Part shown: piece after piece, positions 26,513-35,113 of the stretch
How positions within the stretch are numbered: the first letter of the stretch is position 1
Layout of the letters: each line of letters starts with the position of its first letter
NCBI RefSeq assembly: GCF_014194695.1
Contig: NZ_JACIAH010000005.1
Location: 1-64,000, forward strand
Length of the DNA: 64,000 bases
Reading direction: 5' to 3'
Origin: Rhizobium sp. BK399
GTDB taxonomy: Bacteria > Pseudomonadota > Alphaproteobacteria > Rhizobiales > Rhizobiaceae
Translations under genes and position numbers: made by a program
Notes under the pieces: model-generated
The model's input: the letters and a program-made list of their open reading frames with translations, nothing else
The model's database searches: none
Told to the model about the DNA's origin: nothing

Positions 26513-29500
26513 CTATTGGAATTCAAAGATGTTGCGGAAGACGCCAGGCGCAATGATCGACAGCGGATTGATGATGAGAGCCGGGGATTCCAGTTTGCCC
26601 GTCAGCTTGAAGGTAATGCCGATCAGGCCGCGATCCGTGCCATTGCCGAGGATGAATCCGATTAACGGCAACTCGGCGAACAGGCGATTGAGCCCGTACG
26701 CAGGCATGAAAGTGCCGGTCATGTCCATATTGCCGCGCTGGTCGCGTACCGTGCCTTGGAATACAGCGCCGACCTGATCTCCACGCACAACACCGTTCTC
26801 AATGCCGATCACGCCGTTCTGCGAAACAATTCTGGCAAAACCGCGCTGGAACCGCTGTGCGGAGGTATCGATGTTCCGCTTGACCGCCGAATTCAGGCTT
26901 CGTTGCTCCTGACCGACGGGCGTCGACACAATTGAATGCAGACGCTGCTCATTGACCAGGGAGAAGCGCCTGATGTCGATCGAGCCATCCCAGCGATCTC
27001 CAGCGCCAAGGCGGATCTGCATGTTGAGCAAGCCACCCATCATGTGCTGATAGAGGTCGGCGAAGCGCGAAACCGAGCCGGCATCCCCGCTGGTGACGTT
27101 GATAACGCCATTGCCCTTCGTCTGGGCTACGAACGCCTCGCCGCTGTCGGTGACGCCGGTGAAGTTCAACGATTGCAGCCGACCATCGGCGGAAACGTAC
27201 AGCATGTCGGCATTCCGCATCTTCTCGTCATTGAAGCCGATGATGCGGCCGAGCTTGGCACGGACGGATACGCTGCCGCTGCGATCGGAGTCACCGCCCC
27301 CGCCGCCGGCGGACTTTACCCGGGCGATGATCGGGCGCGCATCGGCGCTGTCGCCGGATACGGAGACATCAAGCCCTCCCTTGTTCCTCTTCACCGACAC
27401 CGCAAAATCATCGAGCGACGACAGTTTGACGCTGTCGAAATCCGCTTTCATGAGGTTGCCCTTGCCGATGACAAGGGAGCCGTTCGCCCCGAATCCATCC
27501 CCCTTGAGGACGAAGTTTTTCAACTCAGTATTGTCGGCGGGGCCAGATGCCTCGAATGTCGCCGTCGCGCCGATTCCGCCTCCTTTCGACCAGCCGATCC
27601 ATGGAAGAGACAGCCGTGCCCTTCCAAGGTCGACCGACACCGCCTGCCGGTCCTGATCGATACGATTGAGCTCGACATCGATGCTGCCATCGATGATGTC
27701 GTTGAGGCCGGGTAGCACTTTTTCACGCTGGTCGTTGTTGAGCGTGGCTGTGATGGTTTGTTGCGGTTGGACGTCCGACGATTTGTCGGTCGGCTCAACG
27801 AGTTTGATGCCAGCGGGAATCCCGTCAATCAGCCCTTTGCCGTCAACGCTTACCTGTTTCGGGTCGGCGTTCAGAACCCCGTCGAGACCGGTGATCTTGC
27901 GGCCAGAAATTGGCTTGGCAATATCGAGATCCTGCAGCTGCAGCACAGCCTTCCACTCGGCCGGCGGAGGATTCTGGGACGAGATCAGCCCGATGCGTGC
28001 CTGCACCTTTGCCGACACCTTGCCTTTGAGGTCCTCAGGCACGAAACCAGCGCGTTGGAGTACTTGGATCGGCTTGTAGGTCAGCAGTTCGCCGACGGCG
28101 TCCGCCGCGCCGGAAACGGGAAGATTGATCTCGGCCATGAGGGGCTTGTCATAGGTCGACGGCATGACAAACGTACCCTCGCCGACGTTGACAGATCGTC
28201 CCGAAGGGAAGAATGCAGTCCCGCCCTTGATGGAGATTGTTGCGCGCGGACCGCTGAGATCAAAGTGAGCACTCGTATCGCGTATCGGCGGGATGTCACC
28301 GGCGACGTTCATCCGCGTATCGGCGATATCGAACGCAATGCGGATCTGGTCCTTATTGAGTTTCAGCCCCTTGCCGACCGCCTCATCAAGACGTCCGAAC
28401 GGAATGAAGACAGAGATTGATGCGTCGGTAACTGTGCCCCCGAAGAGGTTGCGAAGGACCCATTCGCGACCCTTCGACGCCATCCAGAACGGCCATAGCT
28501 GTTTGACCGCCGTGGTCTGCAGCTGCTGTGACTGACCAGCAAAACTGATCTCCGGTGACACATCTGCGAGACGGACATGGAGCGAGCCAAAGAGACCGCC
28601 GGCCGGGCTTGAAACCCGCATGTTTGGAAATTGGAGCTCACGGCTGGCAACGAGGTAGCGACCCGTCGCCTGGATGTCGAAGGCGAGAGGTTGCTCGCCG
28701 GACCCTGACGGCGCCGCGGTGCCGCCGCTGACAAGGAGATCAATCCCGAAGCCCTTTCCTGCCGACGCATCGACTTTGTCCAGATCGATAAGGGCGCCGC
28801 TGAGCGGCACGGATGTGGCGCCGAACTGAACGCGCGACTTTGCAATCTCGAGCGTCTGCTTGGAGAAATCATAGGCGAGATTGATGCGACCGCCGTTCAG
28901 TTCTTGCTCGTCGCCGTCCATGTAGAACTGTCCCGGCTTCAGTTCGATTGCGGCAGCGAGCGCCGGCGGCTCTTGATCGCCGGCGCGAACGGCAGAGATC
29001 GTCAGATCACTGGCGGCATCGATGCCTTGTCGAATCTGACCCTGAACGTTCCGCTTCAGCGTGAACGGCCCCAGATCGACGCCCGCGACCTGGCCGGTCA
29101 GTTTCGAGGTGCGTCCATCAGTCCTTTCGGTGAGGATGCTAAGCGTTGCTGCTTTGCCGTTGATCGCGACCTCGCCATCAAGCGCCAGTGCCCCCTGGCG
29201 TGTTCGTGAGAAAGCCACGTTGTTGACCACGATCGAAAGCGGACCGTTTGCAGTATCGGCAAGCTTGATGTCGATGCCCGAGAGCTTTACCGACCGTGTT
29301 CCGCCCCGCTCGACAAAACCGTCGACCATATCGAGCTGAGCGAACGCGGCTTCCATCGCAGCGGGAATCTGGTCGACGCGAACATCGTCGAGCTTGAGCG
29401 GCTTTCCGGATGGCAGCAGCGCTGTGTCGAGCGCTATATCCTGCGCCTCGATCTGCGCAATCGCGATGCGGCCACGGAAGAGTTGCAGCGGGTCAAGCGC

Positions 29501-29905
29501 GATGCGCATCGCATGCGTTGTCGATAGGTGCTGTCCGCTCTTCTCGTCGATCATGCTGACGTCGCGCGCCTCGAGCGCAAGCCGCAGGTTTGATGTAAAG
29601 CGAATGACGGTCGAACCGACCTCCGCTCGATAGCGGGGTCCGATGGCGGAGTTCAATGCAACCTGCGCCTGTCGCGAAAGCAGTGCGTCGAACATGCCGC
29701 TTTCCACCGCGAAGGCGATCGCCGCGAGCACGAAAAGGATAACGGCAACGCAACCACCAGTGACGCCCGCGGTTCGGCGCATGCGCGAACGCGACGGCGG
29801 GCAGCTGACAATGATGGGATCCTCGGCCTGCGCGGAGGGAAGCTCATGCAGTGCGACGATATCTTTCTTGCGGAATCTAATTTTTTCGCCGCGGATCGCC
29901 GACAT
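26513..29905 (-). CDS. AsmA/TamB-like (DUF3971/YhdP-type) large envelope protein
   Basis: A 1130-residue protein with a cytoplasmic N-terminal tail, one transmembrane helix (about residues 45-67, GGCVAVILFVLAAIAFAVE) and a very long beta-rich periplasmic region. The C-terminal AsmA-like domain shows FQGTVRDQRGNMDMTGTFMP and ends in FAELPLIGFILGNGTDRGLIG and SPALIINPLSIIAPG. This is the architecture of YhdP/AsmA proteins, which bridge the periplasm and are implicated in phospholipid transport to the outer membrane. The role is inferred from family. Upstream 119 bases separate it from the divergent peroxiredoxin gene. Confidence 0.85.
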   Translation of the reverse strand: MSAIRGEKIRFRKKDIVALHELPSAQAEDPIIVSCPPSRSRMRRTAGVTGGCVAVILFVLAAIAFAVESGMFDALLSRQAQVALNSAIGPRYRAEVGSTVIRFTSNLRLALEARDVSMIDEKSGQHLSTTHAMRIALDPLQLFRGRIAIAQIEAQDIALDTALLPSGKPLKLDDVRVDQIPAAMEAAFAQLDMVDGFVERGGTRSVKLSGIDIKLADTANGPLSIVVNNVAFSRTRQGALALDGEVAINGKAATLSILTERTDGRTSKLTGQVAGVDLGPFTLKRNVQGQIRQGIDAASDLTISAVRAGDQEPPALAAAIELKPGQFYMDGDEQELNGGRINLAYDFSKQTLEIAKSRVQFGATSVPLSGALIDLDKVDASAGKGFGIDLLVSGGTAAPSGSGEQPLAFDIQATGRYLVASRELQFPNMRVSSPAGGLFGSLHVRLADVSPEISFAGQSQQLQTTAVKQLWPFWMASKGREWVLRNLFGGTVTDASISVFIPFGRLDEAVGKGLKLNKDQIRIAFDIADTRMNVAGDIPPIRDTSAHFDLSGPRATISIKGGTAFFPSGRSVNVGEGTFVMPSTYDKPLMAEINLPVSGAADAVGELLTYKPIQVLQRAGFVPEDLKGKVSAKVQARIGLISSQNPPPAEWKAVLQLQDLDIAKPISGRKITGLDGVLNADPKQVSVDGKGLIDGIPAGIKLVEPTDKSSDVQPQQTITATLNNDQREKVLPGLNDIIDGSIDVELNRIDQDRQAVSVDLGRARLSLPWIGWSKGGGIGATATFEASGPADNTELKNFVLKGDGFGANGSLVIGKGNLMKADFDSVKLSSLDDFAVSVKRNKGGLDVSVSGDSADARPIIARVKSAGGGGGDSDRSGSVSVRAKLGRIIGFNDEKMRNADMLYVSADGRLQSLNFTGVTDSGEAFVAQTKGNGVINVTSGDAGSVSRFADLYQHMMGGLLNMQIRLGAGDRWDGSIDIRRFSLVNEQRLHSIVSTPVGQEQRSLNSAVKRNIDTSAQRFQRGFARIVSQNGVIGIENGVVRGDQVGAVFQGTVRDQRGNMDMTGTFMPAYGLNRLFAELPLIGFILGNGTDRGLIGITFKLTGKLESPALIINPLSIIAPGVFRNIFEFQ

Positions 29906-29930
29906 GCGCCTCGCCTAACTCCTTATTTTG

Positions 29931-29945
29931 TGGTCTGGACCAGAC
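29931..29945. promoter_or_regulatory. Overlapping palindromes between the AsmA-like and peroxiredoxin genes
   Basis: TGGTC-TG-GACCA (29931-29942) and GTCTGG-A-CCAGAC (29933-29945) overlap. The first resembles a GntR-family operator. No such regulator is encoded nearby, so it is only a candidate site. Confidence 0.3.
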
Positions 29946-30024
29946 TGGCTGGACGATTGTTCGTCCAATATATATCTGGCAAATCACCTGTTATCCACAA
30001 ACTCGGCAAAAGAAAGGTTTCTCC

Positions 30025-30498
30025 ATGGCGGATATAAGCATCGGCACCGCAGCGCCGGACTTTGATCTTCCGCGAGACGGCGGAGGCCGTGTTTCGCTCG
30101 GTGAATTCCGTGGTAAGCCGCTGGTGCTTTTCTTTTATCCCAAGGACGACACGACGGGATGTACGGCGGAATCGCTCGCCTTCACGGCACTGGCCGACGA
30201 CTTTGAAAAAGCCGGCGCCGCAGTCATCGGCATGTCTCCCGATTCGGTCAAATGTCATGATCGCTTCATCAAGAAACACAATCTTTCGGTTGTCTTGGCG
30301 TCCGACGAAGAGAAGACGACGCTTAAGGCCTATGGCGTGTGGAAGCAGAAGACCATGTACGGCCGCAATTTCATGGGTGTAGAACGCACCACGTTTCTCG
30401 TTCGCGACGACGGGACGATCGGCACGATCTGGCAGAAGGTGAAGGTGTCCGGTCACGCTGAAATCGTGCTTGCAGCAGTGCAAAACCTCTCACGATGA
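30025..30498 (+). CDS. bcp: Peroxiredoxin, Bcp/PrxQ family
   Basis: A 157-residue thiol peroxidase that reduces hydroperoxides. The fold start is FDLPRDGGGRVSLGEFRGKPLVLFFYPKDDTTGC, with peroxidatic Cys46 in DDTTGCTAES. The resolving Cys normally five residues later is absent (Leu51); Cys77 in DSVKCHDRF is in the helix-alpha3 position used by another PrxQ subset. A C-terminal Trp/Lys/Val-containing strand follows. Its stop overlaps the DUF455 gene start (ATGA), so the two are co-translated. The electron donor is not evident. Confidence 0.9.
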   Translation: MADISIGTAAPDFDLPRDGGGRVSLGEFRGKPLVLFFYPKDDTTGCTAESLAFTALADDFEKAGAAVIGMSPDSVKCHDRFIKKHNLSVVLASDEEKTTLKAYGVWKQKTMYGRNFMGVERTTFLVRDDGTIGTIWQKVKVSGHAEIVLAAVQNLSR

Positions 30499-31319
30499 CG
30501 CATCGCTCCATCACATCGTTGCGCGGCGGAGCGATTGACGCCATCCGAGCGACCGATCTCGACGAGAAGACTGCCCTTGCCCAAGAGACTGCCACGCGAT
30601 GGTTTGGCCGGACCTTGTCGCTGCGTTCGCCGCTCGACGCGTCGCTGCCCGATAGGCCAGGCCGCCCCGATAAGCCGGAGTTAATACCGCCGACGCAGGT
30701 CGAACGGCGCTCCCTGCACACAGTGAAGGGACGCATTGCGCTGCTCCATGCAATCGCCCATATCGAGCTTAACGCTGTCGACCTCGCACTTGATATCGTG
30801 GCGCGATTCGCGACCGAACCGGTGCCGAACTCATTCTTCGACGGCTGGATGCAGGTTGCCTTTGAGGAAGCGAAGCATTTCCGCATGGTGCGCGCCCGCC
30901 TGAACGACCTCGGCGCGGATTATGGCGATCTGCCCGCCCACGATGGCCTGTGGCAGGCCGCGCATTCGACCCGGAATGACCTGACGGCGCGGCTTGCCGT
31001 TGTTCCGCTGATCCTGGAGGCGCGGGGCCTGGACGTGACGCCTTCGTTGCAGGCCAAGATGCGCGAGACTGGGGACATGGAGAGTGCGGCCGTGCTCGAT
31101 GTCATCTACAATGACGAGAAGGGTCATGTTGCCATTGGCGCCAAATGGTTCCGCTTCCTCTGCGCGCGCGAAAGGCGGGATCCGGCTCGCACGTTCCACG
31201 AATTGGTGCGCGCGAATTTTCGCGGTCCGTTGAAGCCGCCCTTCAACGACATTGCGCGGGCCGAGGCGGGCCTGACGCCGTCCTTCTACCGCTCGCTGAC
31301 ATCGACTAGCAACGCCTGA
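30495..31319 (+). CDS. DUF455 family ferritin-like protein
   Basis: A 274-residue protein with a ferritin-like four-helix pattern. Possible metal ligands are spread as in di-iron proteins: IAHIELNAVDLALDIV near residue 92, AFEEAKHFRMVR near 127, an E in LILEARGLDV near 175, and DEKGHVAIGAKW near 214. DUF455 proteins are suggested to be MiaE-like di-iron oxygenases, but no reaction is proved. Its ATG overlaps the peroxiredoxin TGA, which makes an oxidative-stress link attractive. That link is inference from coupling only. Confidence 0.85.
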   Translation: MTHRSITSLRGGAIDAIRATDLDEKTALAQETATRWFGRTLSLRSPLDASLPDRPGRPDKPELIPPTQVERRSLHTVKGRIALLHAIAHIELNAVDLALDIVARFATEPVPNSFFDGWMQVAFEEAKHFRMVRARLNDLGADYGDLPAHDGLWQAAHSTRNDLTARLAVVPLILEARGLDVTPSLQAKMRETGDMESAAVLDVIYNDEKGHVAIGAKWFRFLCARERRDPARTFHELVRANFRGPLKPPFNDIARAEAGLTPSFYRSLTSTSNA

Positions 31320-31353
31320 TCTGCAGCGACAGCAATGCTGACCTAAGTAAATA

Positions 31354-31361
31354 TTAACCAT
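31354..31361 (+). promoter_or_regulatory. Candidate CtrA half-site
   Basis: TTAACCAT matches the 8-base CtrA element described in alphaproteobacteria and lies 55 bases before the LytM peptidase start. A second TTAA follows at 31374-31377, but the spacing is not the classic seven bases. CtrA control of envelope peptidases is common in the group. Confidence 0.35.
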
Positions 31362-31415
31362 AGTCATGCGTAATTAAGGCAATTGAGGCATTGGCCGTCA
31401 ATTGGGAGATTCTCC

Positions 31416-32714
31416 GTGACGCATGCACAGCAGAGCCGCGTATTCGGCCAAAGAAAACAAGAGCATATCCTGATCCTGGCGAGCGGCGATCGGGTCCGTC
31501 ACCTGACGGTCCGGCCGTGGATGGCAGCACTCGCCTTCTGTTTTGTTGGCGTCTTCTCGATCGGCTATCTGCTGGCCACCTCCTACCTCGTCCTGCGTGA
31601 CGACCTGATCGGCGCGACGATGGCCAGGCAGGCGCGTATGCAACATGATTACGAAGACCGGATCGCCGCTCTGCGTGCTCAAGTGGATCGTGTCACGTCG
31701 CGTCAATTGCTTGATCAGCAAGTTGTCGAAGACAAGGTAGACAAGCTGATGGAGCAGCAACTGGCCCTGACGTCACGCCACGGCAAGTTGGGCTCCCTCT
31801 TGGATCGCGCTGAAAATTCCGGGCTGGGCGGCAAAGAAACGACACCGCTGCAGTCGTATGCTCCCGAGGTGAAGAACAAGCGTGCGTCGCTTTCGGGTGC
31901 CGTTCAGGCGATCGAAAACGAACTTGCTGGCGCTGACGAACCGGCCGACGTGACGACCGACAATGCCTCGCCCACAGATGTCCCGGCGCACGAGACTGTC
32001 GGCGATCGCGCCGATCGCGTTTTCTCCAAAGTGACGCTGTCGCTGAAGGACATTGAACAGAAGCAGCGCAATCGCATCGCCCAACTGACGAGCGATGCCG
32101 GCGGTACAGCCGATGCCATATCCAAGGTCTTGACGCGCTTCCGCATTTCGGTGCCGGCAGAACGCGCAAAACAAGACGACAGCGCCGTCGGCGGCCCCTA
32201 TGTTGAACCCGAAAGCGCCGATGATTTCGACAGTTCGCTTACGCAACTCGATGATGCCCTCACCCGCCTGGAGACGGTACGAAGCACCGCCGAATCGCTG
32301 CCGTTCCAGAACCCTGCAGTTGGCAAGGAGATTACGAGTTCGTTCGGTAACAGGCGTGATCCGTTCCTTGGGCGCCTGGCGCTGCACTCGGGCATCGACT
32401 TCCGCTTTACGCCCGGCGAGAAAGTGCGCCCGACAGCGCCCGGCAAGGTGATCGCGGCTGGCTGGACGGGTGGTTATGGCAACATGGTCGAAGTGGACCA
32501 TGGCAATGGCATTTCCACGCGCTACGGCCATATGTCTGAAATTCTTGCGAAAATTGGCGACAGGGTTGACCGCGACGACGTGATCGGCCTGGCCGGCAGC
32601 ACCGGCAGGTCCACTGGCACGCATTTGCACTACGAAGTCCGCCAGAATGGTCGTGCCATCGACCCCATTTACTTCATGAATGCCGGCTTGAAGCTTGCCA
32701 GTTACATGAAGTAA
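31416..32714 (+). CDS. M23 (LytM) family metallopeptidase with membrane anchor and coiled coil
   Basis: A 432-residue murein hydrolase-like protein. One transmembrane helix (about residues 39-63, PWMAALAFCFVGVFSIGYLL) is followed by a coiled coil (about 70-150) and a low-complexity linker. The C-terminal LytM domain has the zinc ligands: His324 and Asp328 in LHSGIDF, and His403-x-His405 in THLHYEV. All catalytic residues are present, so it may be an active endopeptidase. GGGAG lies seven bases before the chosen GTG start (31416). A CtrA-like element lies upstream. RgsM/DipM-type roles in cell growth are suggested by family. Confidence 0.86.
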   Translation: MTHAQQSRVFGQRKQEHILILASGDRVRHLTVRPWMAALAFCFVGVFSIGYLLATSYLVLRDDLIGATMARQARMQHDYEDRIAALRAQVDRVTSRQLLDQQVVEDKVDKLMEQQLALTSRHGKLGSLLDRAENSGLGGKETTPLQSYAPEVKNKRASLSGAVQAIENELAGADEPADVTTDNASPTDVPAHETVGDRADRVFSKVTLSLKDIEQKQRNRIAQLTSDAGGTADAISKVLTRFRISVPAERAKQDDSAVGGPYVEPESADDFDSSLTQLDDALTRLETVRSTAESLPFQNPAVGKEITSSFGNRRDPFLGRLALHSGIDFRFTPGEKVRPTAPGKVIAAGWTGGYGNMVEVDHGNGISTRYGHMSEILAKIGDRVDRDDVIGLAGSTGRSTGTHLHYEVRQNGRAIDPIYFMNAGLKLASYMK

Positions 32715-32871
32715 CTACGCGCGCTAACCACGTCTTTACCTCTGCACTGGTTGCAAGGCCTGTATTCCTTGACTTAAGGACAGTTTCGGCTTATGTCGCG
32801 CTGCATTGCGGCATGCAATCACGCCGACTCAATCAGAGTGCGGCCGAACCGGAACGGAAACAGTTTTCCCT

Positions 32872-34359
32872 TTGACGACATTTGCTGATCTTGGCTTGAG
32901 CCAAAAAGTGCTTTCCGCTGTGACCGACGCGGGCTATACGACGCCAACCCCCATCCAGGCTGGCGCGATCCCGTTTGCGCTCGAACGTCGCGATATTTGC
33001 GGAATTGCGCAGACCGGAACCGGCAAGACCGCGTCGTTCGTTCTGCCGATGCTGTCGCTGCTGGAAAAGGGCCGTGCCCGTGCACGTATGCCGCGTACGC
33101 TCATCTTGGAGCCGACCCGCGAGCTAGCTGCGCAGGTTGCCGAAAACTTCGAAAAGTATGGCAAGAATCATCGTCTGAACGTCGCCCTCTTGATCGGCGG
33201 TGTTTCCTTCGAAGATCAGGACCGCAAGCTTGAGCGCGGTGCCGACGTTCTAATCTGCACCCCCGGCCGCCTGCTCGACCACTTTGAGCGTGGCAAGCTC
33301 TTGATGAGCGGCGTTGAAATTCTCGTCATCGACGAAGCTGACCGCATGCTCGACATGGGCTTCATCCCCGATATCGAGCGCATTGCCAAACTCATTCCGT
33401 TTACCCGCCAGACGCTGTTTTTCTCGGCCACCATGCCGCCTGAAATCCAGAAGCTCGCCGATCGCTTCCTGCAAAATCCGGAGCGCATCGAGGTCGCCAA
33501 GCCGGCGTCGACGGCGAAGACCGTGACGCAGCGCTTCGTCGCCTCGCATGGCAAGGACTACGAAAAGCGTGCTGTCCTTCGCGATCTCGTCAAGGCACAG
33601 AGCGATCTCAAGAACGCAATCATCTTCTGCAACCGCAAGAAGGATGTTTCCGAGCTCTTCCGTTCGCTGGACCGCCACGGCTTTTCCGCCGGCGCCCTAC
33701 ACGGCGACATGGACCAGCGCTCGCGCATGGCCATGCTGCAGAACTTCAAGGATGGCAACCTCCAGCTTCTCGTGGCTTCCGATGTCGCCGCCCGCGGTCT
33801 CGACATTCCTGACGTCAGCCACGTTTTCAACTTCGATGTTCCGATCCATTCCGAGGATTATGTGCATCGCATCGGCCGCACTGGCCGCGCAGGCCGTTCC
33901 GGCGCTGCATTCACCATCGTCACCCGCCATGACCAGAAACATGCCGACTCGATCGAAAAACTTATCGGCGAGAAGGTCGAGTGGTTGAACGGTGACCTCA
34001 CCGCCTTGCCCCCTCCCGAGCCGAGCCGTGACGACGATCGTTCGCGCCGCAAGGGCCGGGACAAGGACCGCGGTCGCGGCAAGGGCCGTGGAGGTCATAA
34101 ATCTGATATCGCCGTCGCAGATAATGACGTCGAGACGATGGAAACAGCAGCACCAGCAAAGGTCGAAAGCGTGAAGCAAGAGCGCAAAGCAGAACAAAAC
34201 AAGCCGCACCACAACACGCGCGCCGCTCGTCCTTATCCGGCAAACGATGACAATCGCGACCGCCGGCGCTACCGTGACCACGATGACGGCCCGACACCTG
34301 TCGGCTTCGGCGATGAGATTCCCGCCTTCATGCTGATCACGGCAAACGCCAAGATCTGA
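32872..34359 (+). CDS. DEAD-box ATP-dependent RNA helicase (RhlE type)
   Basis: A 495-residue DEAD-box helicase. Motifs are in order: Q motif PTPIQ, AQTGTGKT, PTRELA, VIDEADRMLDMGF, SAT, and HRIGRTGRAGR. The C-terminal tail after about residue 390 is basic and acidic low complexity (SRRKGRDKDRGRGKGRGG), as in RhlE-like proteins that act on ribosome assembly or cold adaptation. No ATG is available near the conserved start, so I use TTG 32872, giving LTTFADLGL; an in-frame TTG 66 bases upstream is an alternative. The Nudix gene starts seven bases later. Confidence 0.88.
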   Translation: MTTFADLGLSQKVLSAVTDAGYTTPTPIQAGAIPFALERRDICGIAQTGTGKTASFVLPMLSLLEKGRARARMPRTLILEPTRELAAQVAENFEKYGKNHRLNVALLIGGVSFEDQDRKLERGADVLICTPGRLLDHFERGKLLMSGVEILVIDEADRMLDMGFIPDIERIAKLIPFTRQTLFFSATMPPEIQKLADRFLQNPERIEVAKPASTAKTVTQRFVASHGKDYEKRAVLRDLVKAQSDLKNAIIFCNRKKDVSELFRSLDRHGFSAGALHGDMDQRSRMAMLQNFKDGNLQLLVASDVAARGLDIPDVSHVFNFDVPIHSEDYVHRIGRTGRAGRSGAAFTIVTRHDQKHADSIEKLIGEKVEWLNGDLTALPPPEPSRDDDRSRRKGRDKDRGRGKGRGGHKSDIAVADNDVETMETAAPAKVESVKQERKAEQNKPHHNTRAARPYPANDDNRDRRRYRDHDDGPTPVGFGDEIPAFMLITANAKI

Positions 34360-34366
34360 CGAGCCC

Positions 34367-34789
34367 ATGGGTACGCCGGGCATCGATTTTCCGGGCGTCG
34401 GCGTTGGCCTGGTGATCTTGCGGGATCGCAAGATCCTACTTTACAAGCGTATTCGGGCCCCTGAGGCCGGCCACTGGAGTATCGTGGGCGGCAAGGTGGA
34501 TCATATGGAACCGGCCGAGCAAGCGGCGCGCCGGGAAGCGGAAGAAGAAACGGGACTTTCGATCGGCCGTATCAATCTCCTCGGCCCTGCCGAAGTTATC
34601 AGTACGACAGACGAGCAGCATTGGGTTTCTCTGCTCTACATCGCGTCCGAATTTGACGGCGAACCGCAGCTTACTGAGCCGGAAAAGCTCTCGGACTTCG
34701 GGTGGTTCGGTCGTGCCGACCTCCCGCGGCCGCTTTCCGCCTTTGCAACCGCTGCCATGGAGCGGCTGAACGCGGACGAATTTCTCTAA
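34367..34789 (+). CDS. Nudix hydrolase
   Basis: A 140-residue Nudix-fold pyrophosphohydrolase. The complete Nudix box GX5EX7REUXEEXGU is present at about residues 44-66, from GKVDHMEPAE through REAEEETGL. PGIDFPGVGVGLVILRDRK opens the beta sheet, and EPEKLSDFGWF follows. Likely substrates are nucleotide diphosphates or sugar-nucleotides, but the box alone does not say which. It begins seven bases after the DEAD-box gene and is probably translated from the same mRNA. It is convergent with the TfoX-like gene, stop to start three bases apart. Confidence 0.88.
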   Translation: MGTPGIDFPGVGVGLVILRDRKILLYKRIRAPEAGHWSIVGGKVDHMEPAEQAARREAEEETGLSIGRINLLGPAEVISTTDEQHWVSLLYIASEFDGEPQLTEPEKLSDFGWFGRADLPRPLSAFATAAMERLNADEFL

Positions 34790-34792
34790 GAC

Positions 34793-35110
34793 TTATTCCG
34801 CACGGAGCGCCGCTTCATAGGCAAGCCGTACCCATCGCGCCATGAGATCAGGGTCATCATAGGCATCGTCCGGGATCGACCAATATGGCATTTTCACAGG
34901 GCTTCCCTTCTTCCCTTCATAGGCCCATTGCGTGGCTCCCGCTGCCGCGAACTCGGAAGCACTCCGCTCGTCGGCCTTGAGCAGCATTTCTCCGCGCACC
35001 TCGACCGCAACGATCCGGCCCATATGATAGATGCCCTTGCCACCGAACATCCGCTTGATGGTAACGGGGCCAAGCCCTTGAAACATCTCTTCGATCGCCG
35101 CCGAATCCAT
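34793..35110 (-). CDS. TfoX N-terminal domain protein
   Basis: A 105-residue protein matching the TfoX N-terminal domain: FQGLGPVTIKRMFGGKGIYHMGRIVAVE, then a lysine/acid segment and KKGSPVKMPYWSIPDDAYDDPDLMARWVRLAYEAAL. In Haemophilus-type bacteria TfoX works in competence, but single-domain relatives in Rhizobia are of unknown role. It is the last gene of the minus-strand Cox-like operon, three bases after the MobA-like gene. A functional link to that operon is uncertain. Confidence 0.85.
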   Translation of the reverse strand: MDSAAIEEMFQGLGPVTIKRMFGGKGIYHMGRIVAVEVRGEMLLKADERSASEFAAAGATQWAYEGKKGSPVKMPYWSIPDDAYDDPDLMARWVRLAYEAALRAE

Positions 35111-35113
35111 TCC

